NCBI RefSeq assembly: GCF_018614775.1
Contig: NZ_JAGGOF010000016.1
Span: forward strand, 1 to 64,000
Origin: Pseudomonas fluorescens
GTDB taxonomy: Bacteria > Pseudomonadota > Gammaproteobacteria > Pseudomonadales > Pseudomonadaceae
Length of the DNA: 64,000 nt
Direction of reading: 5' to 3'
Each line of letters opens with the position of its first letter. Position 1 is the first letter of the stretch. The translations under genes were made by a program, and so were the position numbers. The notes beneath the pieces were generated by a model, which saw nothing but the letters and a program-made list of their open reading frames with translations, ran no database searches and was not told the origin of the DNA. Shown piece by piece: positions 1 to 9,918 of this stretch.

Positions 1-21
1 TAATCGCAGCGCAAGACACAA

Positions 22-176
22 GCGGGCTCGCTCGCGAAAGCGGTAGGTCAGTCACCCATGAGCTGAATGTGCTGCCCTCTTCGCGAGCAAGCTCGCCCCC
101 ACAGGGGATCTGAGGCGAACCAGAGATTCATGCCTGACGCGGATAACTGTGGGAGCGGGCTTGCTCGCGAAGGCGG
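22..176. repeat. REP elements (three copies, first two inverted)
   Basis: Three copies of the pseudomonad REP core are seen downstream of xylR: one near 22-43, an inverted copy near 79-113 and a third near 149-176. Each carries the GCGGGCTTGCTCGCGAAGGCGG-like palindrome. They fill the gap after the regulator and have no coding potential that I can support. Confidence 0.8.
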
Positions 177-184
177 CAATACAG

Positions 185-1366
185 TCACACCGTGGCTTGT
201 GCCTGCTGATACTCCCGAGGCGTGCAGCCGAACTCGCGCCGAAATACCGTGTGCAGGTACTGCGCCGACTTGAAGCCGCAATTCTGGGCGATGTCGGCAA
301 TCGCTGAATCGGTGTTTTCCAGTCCATTGGTGGCCGCTGCCAGTTTGAAGCGCAGGATCTCGTCGTGAACGCTGCAGCCCCGTGCCTTGCGAAAGTGCGA
401 CTCCAGGGATGAGCGCGATACGCCGACATACGCCGCCACCTGGGCGGTCTTGATGCCCTGGCAGGCGTATTGGCGGATGAACAGCAGCGCCTGCATGACG
501 TAGGGATTGCCCAACGGTTGGTGCAGGCTGGAGACCTGCACGTTGATCGCATCCGGCGGGACCAGGATCTGCGTGCCGGTGGACGGCATGCCGTGGAGCA
601 TCTGATGGAGCAGGCGCGCGGCGGTGCGGCCCATGGTCTCGGTGCCCTGGATCACCGAACTCAGCGGTACCCGCGTCAGGCTGCGGGTCAGTGGGTCGTT
701 GTCGATGCCGATCAGCGCCACCTGTTCCGGCACGGCGATGCCGGCGGTCAGGCAGGCTTGCAGCAACTGCCGGGCGCGGGCGTCACTGACGGCGATGATG
801 CCGATGGGTTTGGGCAGGCTTTGCAGCCAGGCGATCTGTTGTTCGACGGCACTGTCCCAGAGCGGTGCGCTGGTGCCCATGCCGCGATAGACCTCGACGT
901 GCAGCCCATCGCGCTGCACCAGCCGGCGAAAGGCCTTTTCCCGCTCCTGGGCCCAGCGATTGGCCTGCGCTTCCGGCAGGCTGAAGCAGGCAAACCGCGT
1001 CAGCCCGGCCTCGATCAGGTGCTCGTAGGCCAGCTTCATCAGCGCGTCGTTGTCGGTGGCAACGTAGGGAATGCCCTTCGGGTAGGCCCGCGCATCCTGA
1101 TAGGAGCCACCCACCGCCACCACCGGCAACTTGATCCCGGCCAGTGCCTCGCCAATCAGCGGGTCGTCAAAATCGGCAATGATCCCGTCGCCCTGCCAGC
1201 GCTCGATGCCTTTCAAGCGGCAGAGGAAATCCTCTTCCAGGAACAAGTCCCAGGACGCGCGGGTGCTGCTCAGGTAATTGCCGATGCCGCTGATGATGCC
1301 GCGGTCATAGATCTTGCTGCCGTTGAACAACAACGCAATGCGGTGAACGGGCGGGACGGTTTTCAT
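185..1366 (-). CDS. xylR: XylR-type xylose operon regulator
   Basis: Transcriptional regulator of 393 aa. Residues about 9-270 form a LacI-like periplasmic-binding-protein fold for sugar sensing, and about 285-390 form an AraC double helix-turn-helix ([11 protein letters not shown], then [22 protein letters not shown]). This fusion and length are characteristic of the XylR regulators of D-xylose operons. The gene is divergent from xylA with a 154-bp gap, the usual place for its operators, so it most likely activates xylA-xylFGH when xylose is bound. The family assignment is firm; the regulated set is inferred from position. Confidence 0.9.
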   Translation of the reverse strand: MKTVPPVHRIALLFNGSKIYDRGIISGIGNYLSSTRASWDLFLEEDFLCRLKGIERWQGDGIIADFDDPLIGEALAGIKLPVVAVGGSYQDARAYPKGIPYVATDNDALMKLAYEHLIEAGLTRFACFSLPEAQANRWAQEREKAFRRLVQRDGLHVEVYRGMGTSAPLWDSAVEQQIAWLQSLPKPIGIIAVSDARARQLLQACLTAGIAVPEQVALIGIDNDPLTRSLTRVPLSSVIQGTETMGRTAARLLHQMLHGMPSTGTQILVPPDAINVQVSSLHQPLGNPYVMQALLFIRQYACQGIKTAQVAAYVGVSRSSLESHFRKARGCSVHDEILRFKLAAATNGLENTDSAIADIAQNCGFKSAQYLHTVFRREFGCTPREYQQAQATV

Positions 1367-1426
1367 TGTTTTTCATCCTGGGCCGATGCGCACAAGACTA
1401 GGCGCGCGCGTGCCCAAGCTCAATAC

Positions 1427-1453
1427 AAAATCGAACGACCGGTTGGTGATTTT
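1427..1453. promoter_or_regulatory. Candidate XylR operator
   Basis: The xylR-xylA gap holds AAAATC (1427-1432) and its inverted copy GATTTT (1448-1453) around a central ACCGGT. The half-sites are offset by one base from perfect symmetry. Its place about 70-95 bp upstream of the xylA start fits an activator site. Assignment to XylR is inference. Confidence 0.35.
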
Positions 1454-1520
1454 CATAATCAGCAGCTGCGGGGCCGGGTTTAGTATCGGGACACCGCCAA
1501 GAATAAAAAGGAAACCGCTC

Positions 1521-2837
1521 ATGCCGTACTTCCCCGGTGTCGACAAGATTCGCTACGAAGGCTCCAGCAGCCAGTCACCCCTTGCCTTCCGCCACTACGA
1601 CGCCGACAAGCTCGTCCTCGGCAAACCCATGCGCGAGCACCTGCGCATGGCGGTCTGCTACTGGCACACCTTCGTCTGGCCCGGGTCCGACGTGTTCGGC
1701 GCCGGCACGTTCAAGCGCTCGTGGCAGCACGCCGGGGATCCGATGGAACTGGCCATCGGCAAGGCCGAAGCGGCGTTCGAATTCTTCAGCAAGCTGGGCA
1801 TCGACTACTACTGCTTCCACGACACCGACGTTGCCCCGGAAGGCAGCTCGCTGAAGGAGTATCGCAACCACTTCGCGCAGATGGTCGATCACCTGGAGCG
1901 CCACCAGGAACAGACCGGGATCAAGCTGCTGTGGGGCACCGCCAACTGCTTCAGTAACCCGCGCTTTGCCGCCGGCGCCGCCAGCAACCCGGACCCGGAA
2001 GTCTTCGCCTGCGCCGCTGCCCAGGTGTTCAGCGCGATGAACGCGACCCAGCGCCTCAAAGGCTCCAATTATGTGCTGTGGGGCGGCCGCGAAGGCTACG
2101 AGACCCTGCTCAACACCGATCTCAAGCGCGAGCGCGAACAGCTCGGCCGCTTCATGCAAATGGTGGTCGAGCACAAATACAAGATCGGTTTCACGGGCGA
2201 CCTGCTGATCGAGCCCAAGCCCCAGGAGCCTACCAAGCACCAATACGATTACGACAGTGCCACGGTGTTCGGCTTCCTGCAACAGTTCGGCCTGGAGAAA
2301 GAGATCAAGGTCAACATCGAGGCCAACCACGCGACCCTGGCCGGGCACAGTTTTCATCACGAGATCGCCACCGCGACCTCATTGGGGATCTTCGGCAGCA
2401 TCGACGCCAACCGCGGCGACCCGCAGAACGGCTGGGACACCGACCAGTTCCCCAACAGCGTCGAGGAAATGACCCTGGCCACCTATGAAATCCTCAAGGC
2501 CGGTGGTTTCAAGAATGGCGGCTTCAACTTCGATTCCAAAGTGCGTCGCCAGAGCGTGGACGACATCGACTTGTTCCACGGCCACGTCGCCGCCATGGAC
2601 GTCCTGGCCCTGTCGCTGGAGCGCGCCGCCGCGATGATCCAGAACGACCAGCTCCAACAGTTCAAGGATCAGCGCTACGCCGGCTGGCAACAGCCGCTCG
2701 GCCAGGGCGTGCTGGCCGGTGAGTTCAGCCTCGAATCGTTGGCCGAACATGCCTTCGCCAACGAGTTGAATCCGCAGGCCGTCAGCGGTCGCCAGGAAAT
2801 GCTCGAAAACGTGGTCAACCGGTTTATCTACCCCTGA
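1521..2837 (+). CDS. xylA: Xylose isomerase
   Basis: Converts D-xylose to D-xylulose in the cytoplasm. The 438-aa length is normal. Diagnostic segments are present: [10 protein letters not shown] (catalytic His-Asp region), [14 protein letters not shown] (metal-site glutamate), [15 protein letters not shown], and [14 protein letters not shown] chose the ATG at 1521, preceded by an AAAGGAAA ribosome site; the reading frame is open 45 codons further upstream but without family similarity. First gene of the xylose cluster, divergent from xylR. No xylulokinase gene follows. Confidence 0.97.
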   Translation: MPYFPGVDKIRYEGSSSQSPLAFRHYDADKLVLGKPMREHLRMAVCYWHTFVWPGSDVFGAGTFKRSWQHAGDPMELAIGKAEAAFEFFSKLGIDYYCFHDTDVAPEGSSLKEYRNHFAQMVDHLERHQEQTGIKLLWGTANCFSNPRFAAGAASNPDPEVFACAAAQVFSAMNATQRLKGSNYVLWGGREGYETLLNTDLKREREQLGRFMQMVVEHKYKIGFTGDLLIEPKPQEPTKHQYDYDSATVFGFLQQFGLEKEIKVNIEANHATLAGHSFHHEIATATSLGIFGSIDANRGDPQNGWDTDQFPNSVEEMTLATYEILKAGGFKNGGFNFDSKVRRQSVDDIDLFHGHVAAMDVLALSLERAAAMIQNDQLQQFKDQRYAGWQQPLGQGVLAGEFSLESLAEHAFANELNPQAVSGRQEMLENVVNRFIYP

Positions 2838-2839
2838 CC

Positions 2840-2887
2840 TGTGGCGAGGGAGCTTGCTCCCGCCGGGCTGCGCAGCAGCCCCCCGGG
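2840..2887. repeat. REP-like element between xylA and xylF
   Basis: A GGCGAGGGAGCTTGCTCCCGC palindrome followed by a GGGCTGCGCAGCAGCCC palindrome lies directly after the xylA stop. This is a second REP subtype that recurs near 13.43-13.55 kb and 36.75 kb. It may act as a transcript-stabilising or partially terminating hairpin. Confidence 0.7.
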
Positions 2888-3030
2888 ATGCGATGCCGAC
2901 TCGCCAACGGTCTGTGACATTCGCGCGACAAATCTCTGCCCACGGCGCCACGCAACGCTCTACAGTTTCACCGGCATCACGCTCATCGTCAGGCAGTGTC
3001 TTTCAAACAACAATAAAAGGACGCACCACC

Positions 3031-4032
3031 ATGAATACCTTCAAACGCACCCTGCTCGCCGGCGCTCTCGCCTTGCTCTCTCTGCCGGTCATGGCCGACG
3101 CAGCCCACCCGAAAATCGGCTTTTCCATTGATGACCTGCGCTTGGAGCGCTGGTCACGGGACCGCGACTACTTCGTCGCGGCGGCGGAAAAACTCGACGC
3201 CAAGGTCTTCGTCCAGTCGGCCGATGCCAACGAGCAGAAGCAGATCTCGCAGATCGAAAACCTCATCTCCCGGGGCGTCGACGTGATCGTCATCGTGCCA
3301 TTCAACGCCACGGTGCTGACCAACGCCGTCGCCGAAGCCAAGAAGGCCGGGATCAAGGTGGTGTCCTACGACCGGCTGATCCTCAACGCCGACATCGACG
3401 CGTACATTTCCTTCGATAACGAAAAAGTCGGCGAGATGCAGGCCAGCGGCGTGCTCAAGGCAGCGCCCAAGGGCAACTACTTCCTGCTCGGCGGCGCACC
3501 GACGGACAACAACGCCAAGGTGCTGCGCGAAGGCCAGATGAAAGTGCTGCAACCGGCCATCGACAAGGGCGATATCAAGATCGTCGGCCAGCAGTGGGTG
3601 AAAGAATGGAACCCTACCGAAGCCCTGAGCATCGTTGAGAATGCCCTGACCCGTAACAGCAACAAGATAGACGGCATCGTCGCCTCCAACGACGCCACCG
3701 CCGGCGGCGCGATCCAGGCCCTGGCCGCGCAGAAAATGGCCGGCAAAGTGCCCATTTCGGGCCAGGATGCCGACCTGGCCGCGGTCAAGCGGGTGATCGA
3801 TGGCACCCAGACCATGACCGTCTACAAGCCGCTGAAACTGATCGCCTCCGAAGCCGCCAAGCTCTCGGTGCAACTGGCGCGCAACGAGAAACCGACCTAC
3901 AGCTCGCAGTACGACAACGGCGCCAAGAAAGTCGACACCATCCTGCTCACCCCGACGCCGTTGACCAAGGACAACATCGATTTGCTGGAAAAGGATGGCT
4001 TCTACACCAAGGCGCAGATTGCCGGGCAGTGA
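3031..4032 (+). CDS. xylF: D-xylose-binding periplasmic protein
   Basis: Periplasmic solute-binding protein (333 aa) of the high-affinity xylose ABC importer. It has a Sec signal peptide (positive MNTFKRT, hydrophobic stretch, cleavage near VMADA-AHP) and the sugar-binding fold: KIGFSIDDLRLERW at the first strand, ISRGVDVIVIVPFN, and SNDATAGGAIQAL. The ATG at 3031 follows AAAAGGACG. An open frame extends 59 codons upstream but runs through the REP element. It is followed by the ATPase and permease genes, so it delivers xylose to XylGH. Confidence 0.95.
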   Translation: MNTFKRTLLAGALALLSLPVMADAAHPKIGFSIDDLRLERWSRDRDYFVAAAEKLDAKVFVQSADANEQKQISQIENLISRGVDVIVIVPFNATVLTNAVAEAKKAGIKVVSYDRLILNADIDAYISFDNEKVGEMQASGVLKAAPKGNYFLLGGAPTDNNAKVLREGQMKVLQPAIDKGDIKIVGQQWVKEWNPTEALSIVENALTRNSNKIDGIVASNDATAGGAIQALAAQKMAGKVPISGQDADLAAVKRVIDGTQTMTVYKPLKLIASEAAKLSVQLARNEKPTYSSQYDNGAKKVDTILLTPTPLTKDNIDLLEKDGFYTKAQIAGQ

Positions 4033-4063
4033 CCTGAGCACCACCGGTCAGTCAAACACAGTC

Positions 4064-4158
4064 CCTGTGGGAGCGAGCCTGCTCGCGATGACGGCAGCAC
4101 ATTCAACATTGCTGCAAGCTGATCCATCGCCATCGCGAGCAGGCTCGCTCCCACAGGG
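4064..4158. repeat. REPIN (inverted REP pair)
   Basis: Two REP cores in opposite orientation, TGTGGGAGCGAGCCTGCTCGCGATG near 4064-4090 and its inverse ending at 4158, separated by a short spacer. The element sits inside the xyl operon between xylF and xylG, where such hairpins can raise the level of the upstream binding-protein mRNA relative to the transporter core. That effect is inferred here. Confidence 0.85.
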
Positions 4159-4206
4159 GACTGACCGGCAAGCTTATGTGTAAGTCTTTTTCCACGAGTC
4201 CTTGCC

Positions 4207-5763
4207 ATGTCCGATTACCTGTTGCAAATGAACGGCATCGTCAAGTCCTTTGGCGGTGTCAAGGCCCTGAACGGCATTGATATCAAGGTCCGGCCCGGTG
4301 AGTGCGTCGGCCTGTGCGGCGAGAATGGCGCGGGCAAGTCCACGCTGATGAAAGTCCTGTCGGCGGTCTATCCGCACGGCACCTGGGACGGTGAGATCCT
4401 CTGGGACGGACAACCGCTCAAGGCGCAGTCCATCAGCGACACCGAGGCCGCCGGGATCGTCATCATTCACCAGGAACTGACCCTGGTGCCCGACCTGTCG
4501 GTGGCCGAAAACATCTTCATGGGCCACGAACTGACGTTGCCCGGCGGGCGCATGAACTACCCCGCGATGATCCACCGCGCCGAAGCGCTGATGCGTGAAC
4601 TCAAGGTGCCGGACATGAACGTCTCGCTGCCGGTGTCCCAGTACGGTGGCGGTTACCAGCAACTGGTGGAAATCGCCAAGGCGCTGAACAAACAGGCGCG
4701 CCTGCTGATCCTCGACGAGCCCTCCTCGGCCCTGACCCGCTCGGAAATCGAGGTGCTGCTGGACATCATCCGCGACCTCAAGGCCAAGGGCGTCGCCTGC
4801 GTCTACATCTCCCACAAGCTCGACGAAGTGGCCGCCGTATGCGACACCATTTCGGTGATCCGCGACGGCAAGCACATCGCGACGACCGCCATGAGCGACA
4901 TGGACATTCCGAAGATCATCACCCAGATGGTCGGGCGGGAAATGAGCAACCTCTACCCCACCGAACCCCACGCCATCGGCGAGGTGATTTTCGAGGCGCG
5001 CCATGTCACCTGCTACGACGTCGACAACCCCAGGCGCAAACGGGTCGACGACATTTCGTTCGTCCTCAAGCGCGGGGAAATCCTCGGCATCGCCGGGCTG
5101 GTGGGCGCCGGTCGCACGGAACTGGTCTCGGCGCTGTTCGGCGCCTACCCCGGTCGTCACGAGGGTGAAGTCTGGCTGGACGGCCAGCCGATCGACACGC
5201 GCACGCCCCTCAAATCGATCCGCGCCGGCCTGTGCATGGTCCCTGAAGACCGCAAGCGCCAAGGCATCATTCCCGACCTGGGGGTGGGCCAGAACATCAC
5301 CCTGGCGGTGCTGGACAGTTATTCAAAAATGACCCGCATCGACGCCGAAGCCGAACTGGGCAGCATCGACAAGGAAATCGCGCGCATGCACCTCAAGACG
5401 GCGAGCCCGTTCCTGCCGATCACCAGCCTCTCGGGCGGCAACCAGCAGAAGGCCGTCCTGGCGAAGATGCTGCTGACCAAGCCCCGGGTGTTGATTCTCG
5501 ACGAGCCGACCCGTGGCGTGGACGTCGGCGCCAAATACGAGATCTACAAGCTGATGGGCGCGCTGGCGGCCGAAGGCGTGTCGATCATCATGGTGTCCTC
5601 GGAGCTGGCCGAAGTGCTGGGGGTGTCCGACCGGGTCCTGGTGATCGGCGAAGGCCAGTTGCGCGGCGACTTCATCAACCATGAACTGACCCAGGAACAG
5701 GTGCTTGCCGCCGCGCTCAGCCATCCCGATGGCCATAACAATAATGATCGGAAGTCCGCGTAG
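4207..5763 (+). CDS. xylG: D-xylose ABC importer, ATP-binding protein
   Basis: Duplicated sugar-transport ATPase (518 aa) energising xylose import. The first nucleotide-binding domain (about 5-245) has Walker [10 protein letters not shown] and Walker [10 protein letters not shown]. The second (about 255-505) has a degenerate Walker A (GLVGAGRTE), an intact signature SGGNQQK and Walker [13 protein letters not shown]. This asymmetry is normal for the CUT2 family. The stop codon abuts the xylH start (TAGATG), which implies coupled translation. Confidence 0.95.
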   Translation: MSDYLLQMNGIVKSFGGVKALNGIDIKVRPGECVGLCGENGAGKSTLMKVLSAVYPHGTWDGEILWDGQPLKAQSISDTEAAGIVIIHQELTLVPDLSVAENIFMGHELTLPGGRMNYPAMIHRAEALMRELKVPDMNVSLPVSQYGGGYQQLVEIAKALNKQARLLILDEPSSALTRSEIEVLLDIIRDLKAKGVACVYISHKLDEVAAVCDTISVIRDGKHIATTAMSDMDIPKIITQMVGREMSNLYPTEPHAIGEVIFEARHVTCYDVDNPRRKRVDDISFVLKRGEILGIAGLVGAGRTELVSALFGAYPGRHEGEVWLDGQPIDTRTPLKSIRAGLCMVPEDRKRQGIIPDLGVGQNITLAVLDSYSKMTRIDAEAELGSIDKEIARMHLKTASPFLPITSLSGGNQQKAVLAKMLLTKPRVLILDEPTRGVDVGAKYEIYKLMGALAAEGVSIIMVSSELAEVLGVSDRVLVIGEGQLRGDFINHELTQEQVLAAALSHPDGHNNNDRKSA

Positions 5764-6900
5764 ATGAATCAGGTCAAACAGCTCTTTTCCCGCTACAAAA
5801 TGCTCGCGCTGGTGATCGCCGTGGCGCTGATCTGGCTGTTCTTCAGCTGGCAGACCGAGGGCGGGTTCCTGACCCCGCGCAACCTGTCCAACCTGCTGCG
5901 GCAGATGTCCATCACCGGGATCCTTGCCTGCGGCATGGTGCTGGTGATCATCAGTGGCGAGATCGATTTGTCGGTGGGTTCATTGCTCGGGTTGCTGGGT
6001 GGCCTGGCGGCGATTCTCGACGTGGTCTATCACATCCCGCTGCTGGCAAACCTGAGCCTGGTCGCCTTGTGCGGCCTGGTGATCGGCCTGGGCAACGGCT
6101 ACATGACCGCCTACCTGCGCATCCCCTCGTTCATCGTCGGCCTGGGTGGCATGCTCGCGTTTCGCGGCATCCTGCTGGGGGTGACCGGCGGCACCACCAT
6201 CGCCCCGGTGTCGCCGGAGCTGGTCTACGTCGGCCAGGGTTATTTGCCACACACGGTGGGGACCGGGCTGGGCGTGGTGCTGTTCGCGCTGACCCTGTTC
6301 CTGACCTGGAAACAGCGGCGCAATCGCGCCCTCCATGGCCTGGCGGCACACTCGCTGGTGCGCGACGTGCTGCGGGTGGTCTTGATCGGCGCGGTACTGG
6401 CCGGGTTCGTCTACACCCTCAACAGCTACGACGGCATCCCGGTACCGGTGCTGCTCCTGCTGGTGCTGCTGGGTGTGTTCAGCTACGTCACCAGCCAGAC
6501 CGTGTTTGGCCGACGCGTGTATTCGGTGGGCAGCAACATGGAAGCCACGCGCCTGTCGGGCATCAACGTGCAGGCGGTCAAGCTGTGGATCTTCGGCATC
6601 ATGGGGGTGATGTGCGCCCTTGCCGGCATGGTCAACACCGCGCGCCTGGCGGCGGGCTCCCCTTCGGCTGGCAACATGGGCGAACTCGACGCCATCGCCG
6701 CCTGCTTCATCGGTGGCACGTCCATGCGCGGCGGCTCCGGCACCGTCTACGGCGCGCTCCTCGGCGCGCTGGTCATCACCAGCCTGGACAACGGCATGTC
6801 GATGCTCGACGTCGACAGCTACTGGCAAATGATCGTCAAGGGCAGCATCCTGGTGCTGGCGGTGTGGGTGGATGTGAGCACGCGCACCGGGCGACGTTGA
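5764..6900 (+). CDS. xylH: D-xylose ABC importer, permease
   Basis: Inner-membrane permease (378 aa) of the CUT2 sugar importer family, with about ten hydrophobic segments. Family hallmarks include ISGEIDLSVGSLLGLLGG, the RIPSFIVGLGGMLAFRG segment, and GTSMRGGSGTVYGALLGAL near the C-terminus. It begins immediately after xylG and is the last gene of the xylose operon; the next gene starts about 200 bp downstream and is unrelated. Confidence 0.95.
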   Translation: MNQVKQLFSRYKMLALVIAVALIWLFFSWQTEGGFLTPRNLSNLLRQMSITGILACGMVLVIISGEIDLSVGSLLGLLGGLAAILDVVYHIPLLANLSLVALCGLVIGLGNGYMTAYLRIPSFIVGLGGMLAFRGILLGVTGGTTIAPVSPELVYVGQGYLPHTVGTGLGVVLFALTLFLTWKQRRNRALHGLAAHSLVRDVLRVVLIGAVLAGFVYTLNSYDGIPVPVLLLLVLLGVFSYVTSQTVFGRRVYSVGSNMEATRLSGINVQAVKLWIFGIMGVMCALAGMVNTARLAAGSPSAGNMGELDAIAACFIGGTSMRGGSGTVYGALLGALVITSLDNGMSMLDVDSYWQMIVKGSILVLAVWVDVSTRTGRR

Positions 6901-6907
6901 GTAGAAA

Positions 6908-6938
6908 GAAGGCGATGGCCTTGCGCGCCAGCGCCTTC
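6908..6938 (+). terminator. Hairpin after xylH, possible terminator
   Basis: GAAGGCG (6908-6914) pairs perfectly with CGCCTTC (6932-6938), with an inner GGC/GCC pairing. It lies a few bases after the xylH stop. There is no clear run of T after it, so termination may be Rho-assisted or the hairpin may only protect the mRNA end. Confidence 0.4.
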
Positions 6939-7104
6939 GCACTGCCCGGGGCAAAGTCATTTTCTGGTCTATAGTTTCCTGCGAATCAGTTGAAAAAAAC
7001 CTTTTCGCACGAGCGCTATCGGGAGCACCTGCCATCCCATCCTCATGGGGGACCCCGGCGGATGTTCCCTAACCCGGATGCCGCTACAACGCACGGAGCA
7101 CATC

Positions 7105-9465
7105 ATGTCGATCCAACGGACGAGTGGACTGAGAGAAGCTCCCGGTATCGCAACCTCCGCAGACAGGCAGCCCAGTGCCACCGGCCGACTCATTCGACAT
7201 GGCCTTGGCCACCTTCGGGAGGCCTACATCCTGCTCCCGCTGCTGGCGATGCTCCTGCTGGTCGTCCTCTGGTCCGCCACCCTCTATCTCATCAACGTCG
7301 AACAGACCCGCGCCCAGCGCAATGCCGCCGCGCTGAGCCTGGAAATCAGTGCCACCTACGAAGCACAGATGCTGCGGGCGCTGCGTGAAATCGACCAGAC
7401 CCTCAAGCTGGTCAAGTACGCCTACGAGGCTGAAGGCGAGCGCAACCCGCTCCCCGGGCTCAAGGAGCGGGCGTTGTTGCCGCCGGCCCTGCTGTTTGAC
7501 GTCAGCGTGGTCGACGGCAACGCCAGGCTGGTGGCCAGCACCCGGGTCAACGACAGCCGCCAGAGCGACACTGCGGATGAACTGCGCACGCTACGGCACA
7601 ACGACACGCTGCTGATCAGCCGTCCCTGGAAGGATTCCCTGAGCGGGGAATGGCGGGTGCGCTTCAGTCGACGCCTCAACGCTGCGGATGGCACGCTCTC
7701 GGGGATGGCCCGGGTCGAGGTGGACGCGGCCTATTTCGTCAGCAGCTATGACGCCTCCAAACTCGGCGCCCAGGGGGTACTGGGGATGCTCGGCACCGAT
7801 GGCGTCTTCCGGGTCCGGCGCACGGGCGAGACCGTGCTTGCCGGCGATGCCGTCGACTACGGGGCGCTGGTGCCGGACACCGAGGACACCCAGGCGCTGC
7901 TGCTGACCAACCGCTGGGACGGTGTGCGACGTTACACCAGCGCCCGTCAACTCTATGACTTCCCATTGGCCGTGATTGTCGGGTTATCCGAAGAGGAACA
8001 ACTGGTCGCCGTGACCCGCCAGGCGCACGCCTACCTGCGGCGAGCGGCCGGCGCCAGCCTGCTGCTGATCTGCCTGGTCGGCCTGCTGAGCCGCATGAGC
8101 TGGCAGCTTGCGCAGAGCCGCCTGCAGGCCGCCGAAGCCAAGGTCGCCCATGCCGAGCGCGTCGAGTACCTGGCCTACCACGACGGCCTCACCGCGCTGC
8201 CGAATCGAAGCCTGTTCAGCAAGCTGTTGATCCAGAACATCCGCGAAGCCAGCCGCTACAAACGGCAGATGGCCGTGCTGTTCCTCGACCTCGACCGGTT
8301 CAAACTGATCAACGACACCCTCGGCCATGACGCCGGTGACCAGTTGTTGCAAGAAGTCGCCAACCGCCTCAAGACGTGCCTGCGCGAAAGCGACCTGGTT
8401 GCCCGGTTGGGCGGCGACGAATTCGTGATCCTGCTGCCGCAGCTGTCGGATGAAAAGTTCGTGGCAACCACCGCCCAGAAAATCCTCGGCGCGATTGCCA
8501 GGCCCTTCAACCTTCAAGGGCAAGAGTTTCGCGTCACCGCCAGCATCGGCATCAGCCTCTATCCGCGCGACGGCCTCGACGAACAGACGCTGAAGAAAAA
8601 CGCCGACATCGCGATGTACCAGGCCAAGCAGCAAGGTAAGAACACCTTCCAGTTCTACTCCGAAAGGCTGAATGCGGAGTCACTGGAACGGCAAACGCTG
8701 GAAATCGGTTTGCGTCATGCCCTGGAGCGTGACGAATTTCGCCTTCACTACCAGGCCAAGCGCGATATCCGCAGCGGCCAGATCACCGGCATGGAAGCCC
8801 TGCTACGCTGGGAACACCCGGACCTGGGCCTGGTGGCGCCCATGCAATTCATTCCGGTGGCCGAAGAGACCGGCCTGATCGTACCGATTGGCAAGTGGGT
8901 ACTCAGGACGGCCTGCCTGCAAAACGTGGCGTGGCAACAGCTAGGGCTGCCGCACTTGTGCATGGCGGTGAACCTGACGGCGCGGCAGTTTGTCGACGAG
9001 CATCTGTTGACGGATCTCGCCATGATATTGGCCGAGACCGGTATGAATGCGAGCCTGCTGGAGCTGGAGATCGCCGAAAGCCTGCTGATGCAGGATGTCA
9101 GGAACGCGCTACAGGTGCTCACCGGGCTGAAGAAATTGAACATCCGGATCGCCATCGACGACTTCGGGATTGGCTACTCCTCGCTCTCGGCCCTTCAACA
9201 GTTCCCACTCGACTCCATCAAGATCGATCGCTCGTTCATCCGCGACGTCAGCAGCGTGTCGGAAGATCGGGCCCTGACCGAGGCCATCATCAGCATGGGC
9301 AGGAGCCTGAGCCTGACGGTGGTCGCCCAGGGCGTGGAAACCAAGGAACAGGCGGATTTCCTGCGGGACAATGCCTGCGACGAATTCCAGGGGTTCTACT
9401 TCAACAAGCCGGTGCCCGCCGATCAGTTCGAGGTACTGCTGCAAGCGCAGAAGACGGATACCTGA
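7105..9465 (+). CDS. Membrane-anchored GGDEF-EAL cyclic-di-GMP protein
   Basis: Cyclic-di-GMP turnover protein of 786 aa. Two membrane segments (about 38-60 and 330-350) flank a periplasmic sensor of the Cache/PAS-like kind. A GGDEF domain with an intact GGDEF motif (ARLGGDEFVILL) and an EAL domain with intact signatures (MEALLRWEH, DDFGIGYSSL, VVAQGVET) follow. Both activities look possible. The start at 7105 follows GGAG and matches the start of the paralogous kinase at 13255, with which it shares the entire sensor; the longer frame from 7045 is not conserved there. It converges with the PstS-like gene with a 3-bp gap. Confidence 0.9.
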   Translation: MSIQRTSGLREAPGIATSADRQPSATGRLIRHGLGHLREAYILLPLLAMLLLVVLWSATLYLINVEQTRAQRNAAALSLEISATYEAQMLRALREIDQTLKLVKYAYEAEGERNPLPGLKERALLPPALLFDVSVVDGNARLVASTRVNDSRQSDTADELRTLRHNDTLLISRPWKDSLSGEWRVRFSRRLNAADGTLSGMARVEVDAAYFVSSYDASKLGAQGVLGMLGTDGVFRVRRTGETVLAGDAVDYGALVPDTEDTQALLLTNRWDGVRRYTSARQLYDFPLAVIVGLSEEEQLVAVTRQAHAYLRRAAGASLLLICLVGLLSRMSWQLAQSRLQAAEAKVAHAERVEYLAYHDGLTALPNRSLFSKLLIQNIREASRYKRQMAVLFLDLDRFKLINDTLGHDAGDQLLQEVANRLKTCLRESDLVARLGGDEFVILLPQLSDEKFVATTAQKILGAIARPFNLQGQEFRVTASIGISLYPRDGLDEQTLKKNADIAMYQAKQQGKNTFQFYSERLNAESLERQTLEIGLRHALERDEFRLHYQAKRDIRSGQITGMEALLRWEHPDLGLVAPMQFIPVAEETGLIVPIGKWVLRTACLQNVAWQQLGLPHLCMAVNLTARQFVDEHLLTDLAMILAETGMNASLLELEIAESLLMQDVRNALQVLTGLKKLNIRIAIDDFGIGYSSLSALQQFPLDSIKIDRSFIRDVSSVSEDRALTEAIISMGRSLSLTVVAQGVETKEQADFLRDNACDEFQGFYFNKPVPADQFEVLLQAQKTDT

Positions 9466-9468
9466 AAC

Positions 9469-9918
9469 TCACTGCGGCGCCGACGGCAGCACCCGAACGC
9501 TGTCGTCTACTTCACGGGCATCGATGTAGCCGATGCCGTCGGGGTGACCGGCAAGATGCTTTTTCACTTCCTCGCTGTTTGACAAGGCCTCCGGCGGTTG
9601 GCCCCGGCCGGTAAAGATAATTTTTGACCAGTGCGCCTTGAGTTGCGCGGCGGATTTGCCGGTGAACCGGGTGTAGAACTCATCGCGGATCGCCGAGCCT
9701 TCGGGCAAATCAACGGGGACCGCCTGCCCACCCTCGGGAAAACGATTGGTCTTGCCCAGGAAGATATTGGCCACCTGATTGTCCGCCAGCGCCTTCACCG
9801 GGCTGGCGTTGGAGACAACCACCACCACGTCGGCCATGACCAGCGCACTGCCTGCGGACAGGACGATGCCCGCCACCGCGCACCGGGTGTGCCTTAGAAG
9901 CCGCATGATCGGGGCCAT
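9469..9918 (-). CDS. Small PstS-like periplasmic binding protein
   Basis: 149 aa with a signal peptide (hydrophobic core ending VMAD) followed by a half-size phosphate-binding-protein-like domain: SNASPVKALADNQVANIFLGK, GSAIRDEFYTRFTGKSAAQLKAHW, and IGYIDAREV. Small proteins of this kind are annotated as phosphate ABC substrate-binding proteins but are too short for a full two-lobed PstS, and there is no ABC transporter next door. Its start overlaps the porin stop (TGATG), so the pair is translationally coupled; an alternative ATG lies at 9906. It may present a ligand to the neighbouring sensors (inference). Confidence 0.75.
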   Translation of the reverse strand: MAPIMRLLRHTRCAVAGIVLSAGSALVMADVVVVVSNASPVKALADNQVANIFLGKTNRFPEGGQAVPVDLPEGSAIRDEFYTRFTGKSAAQLKAHWSKIIFTGRGQPPEALSNSEEVKKHLAGHPDGIGYIDAREVDDSVRVLPSAPQ

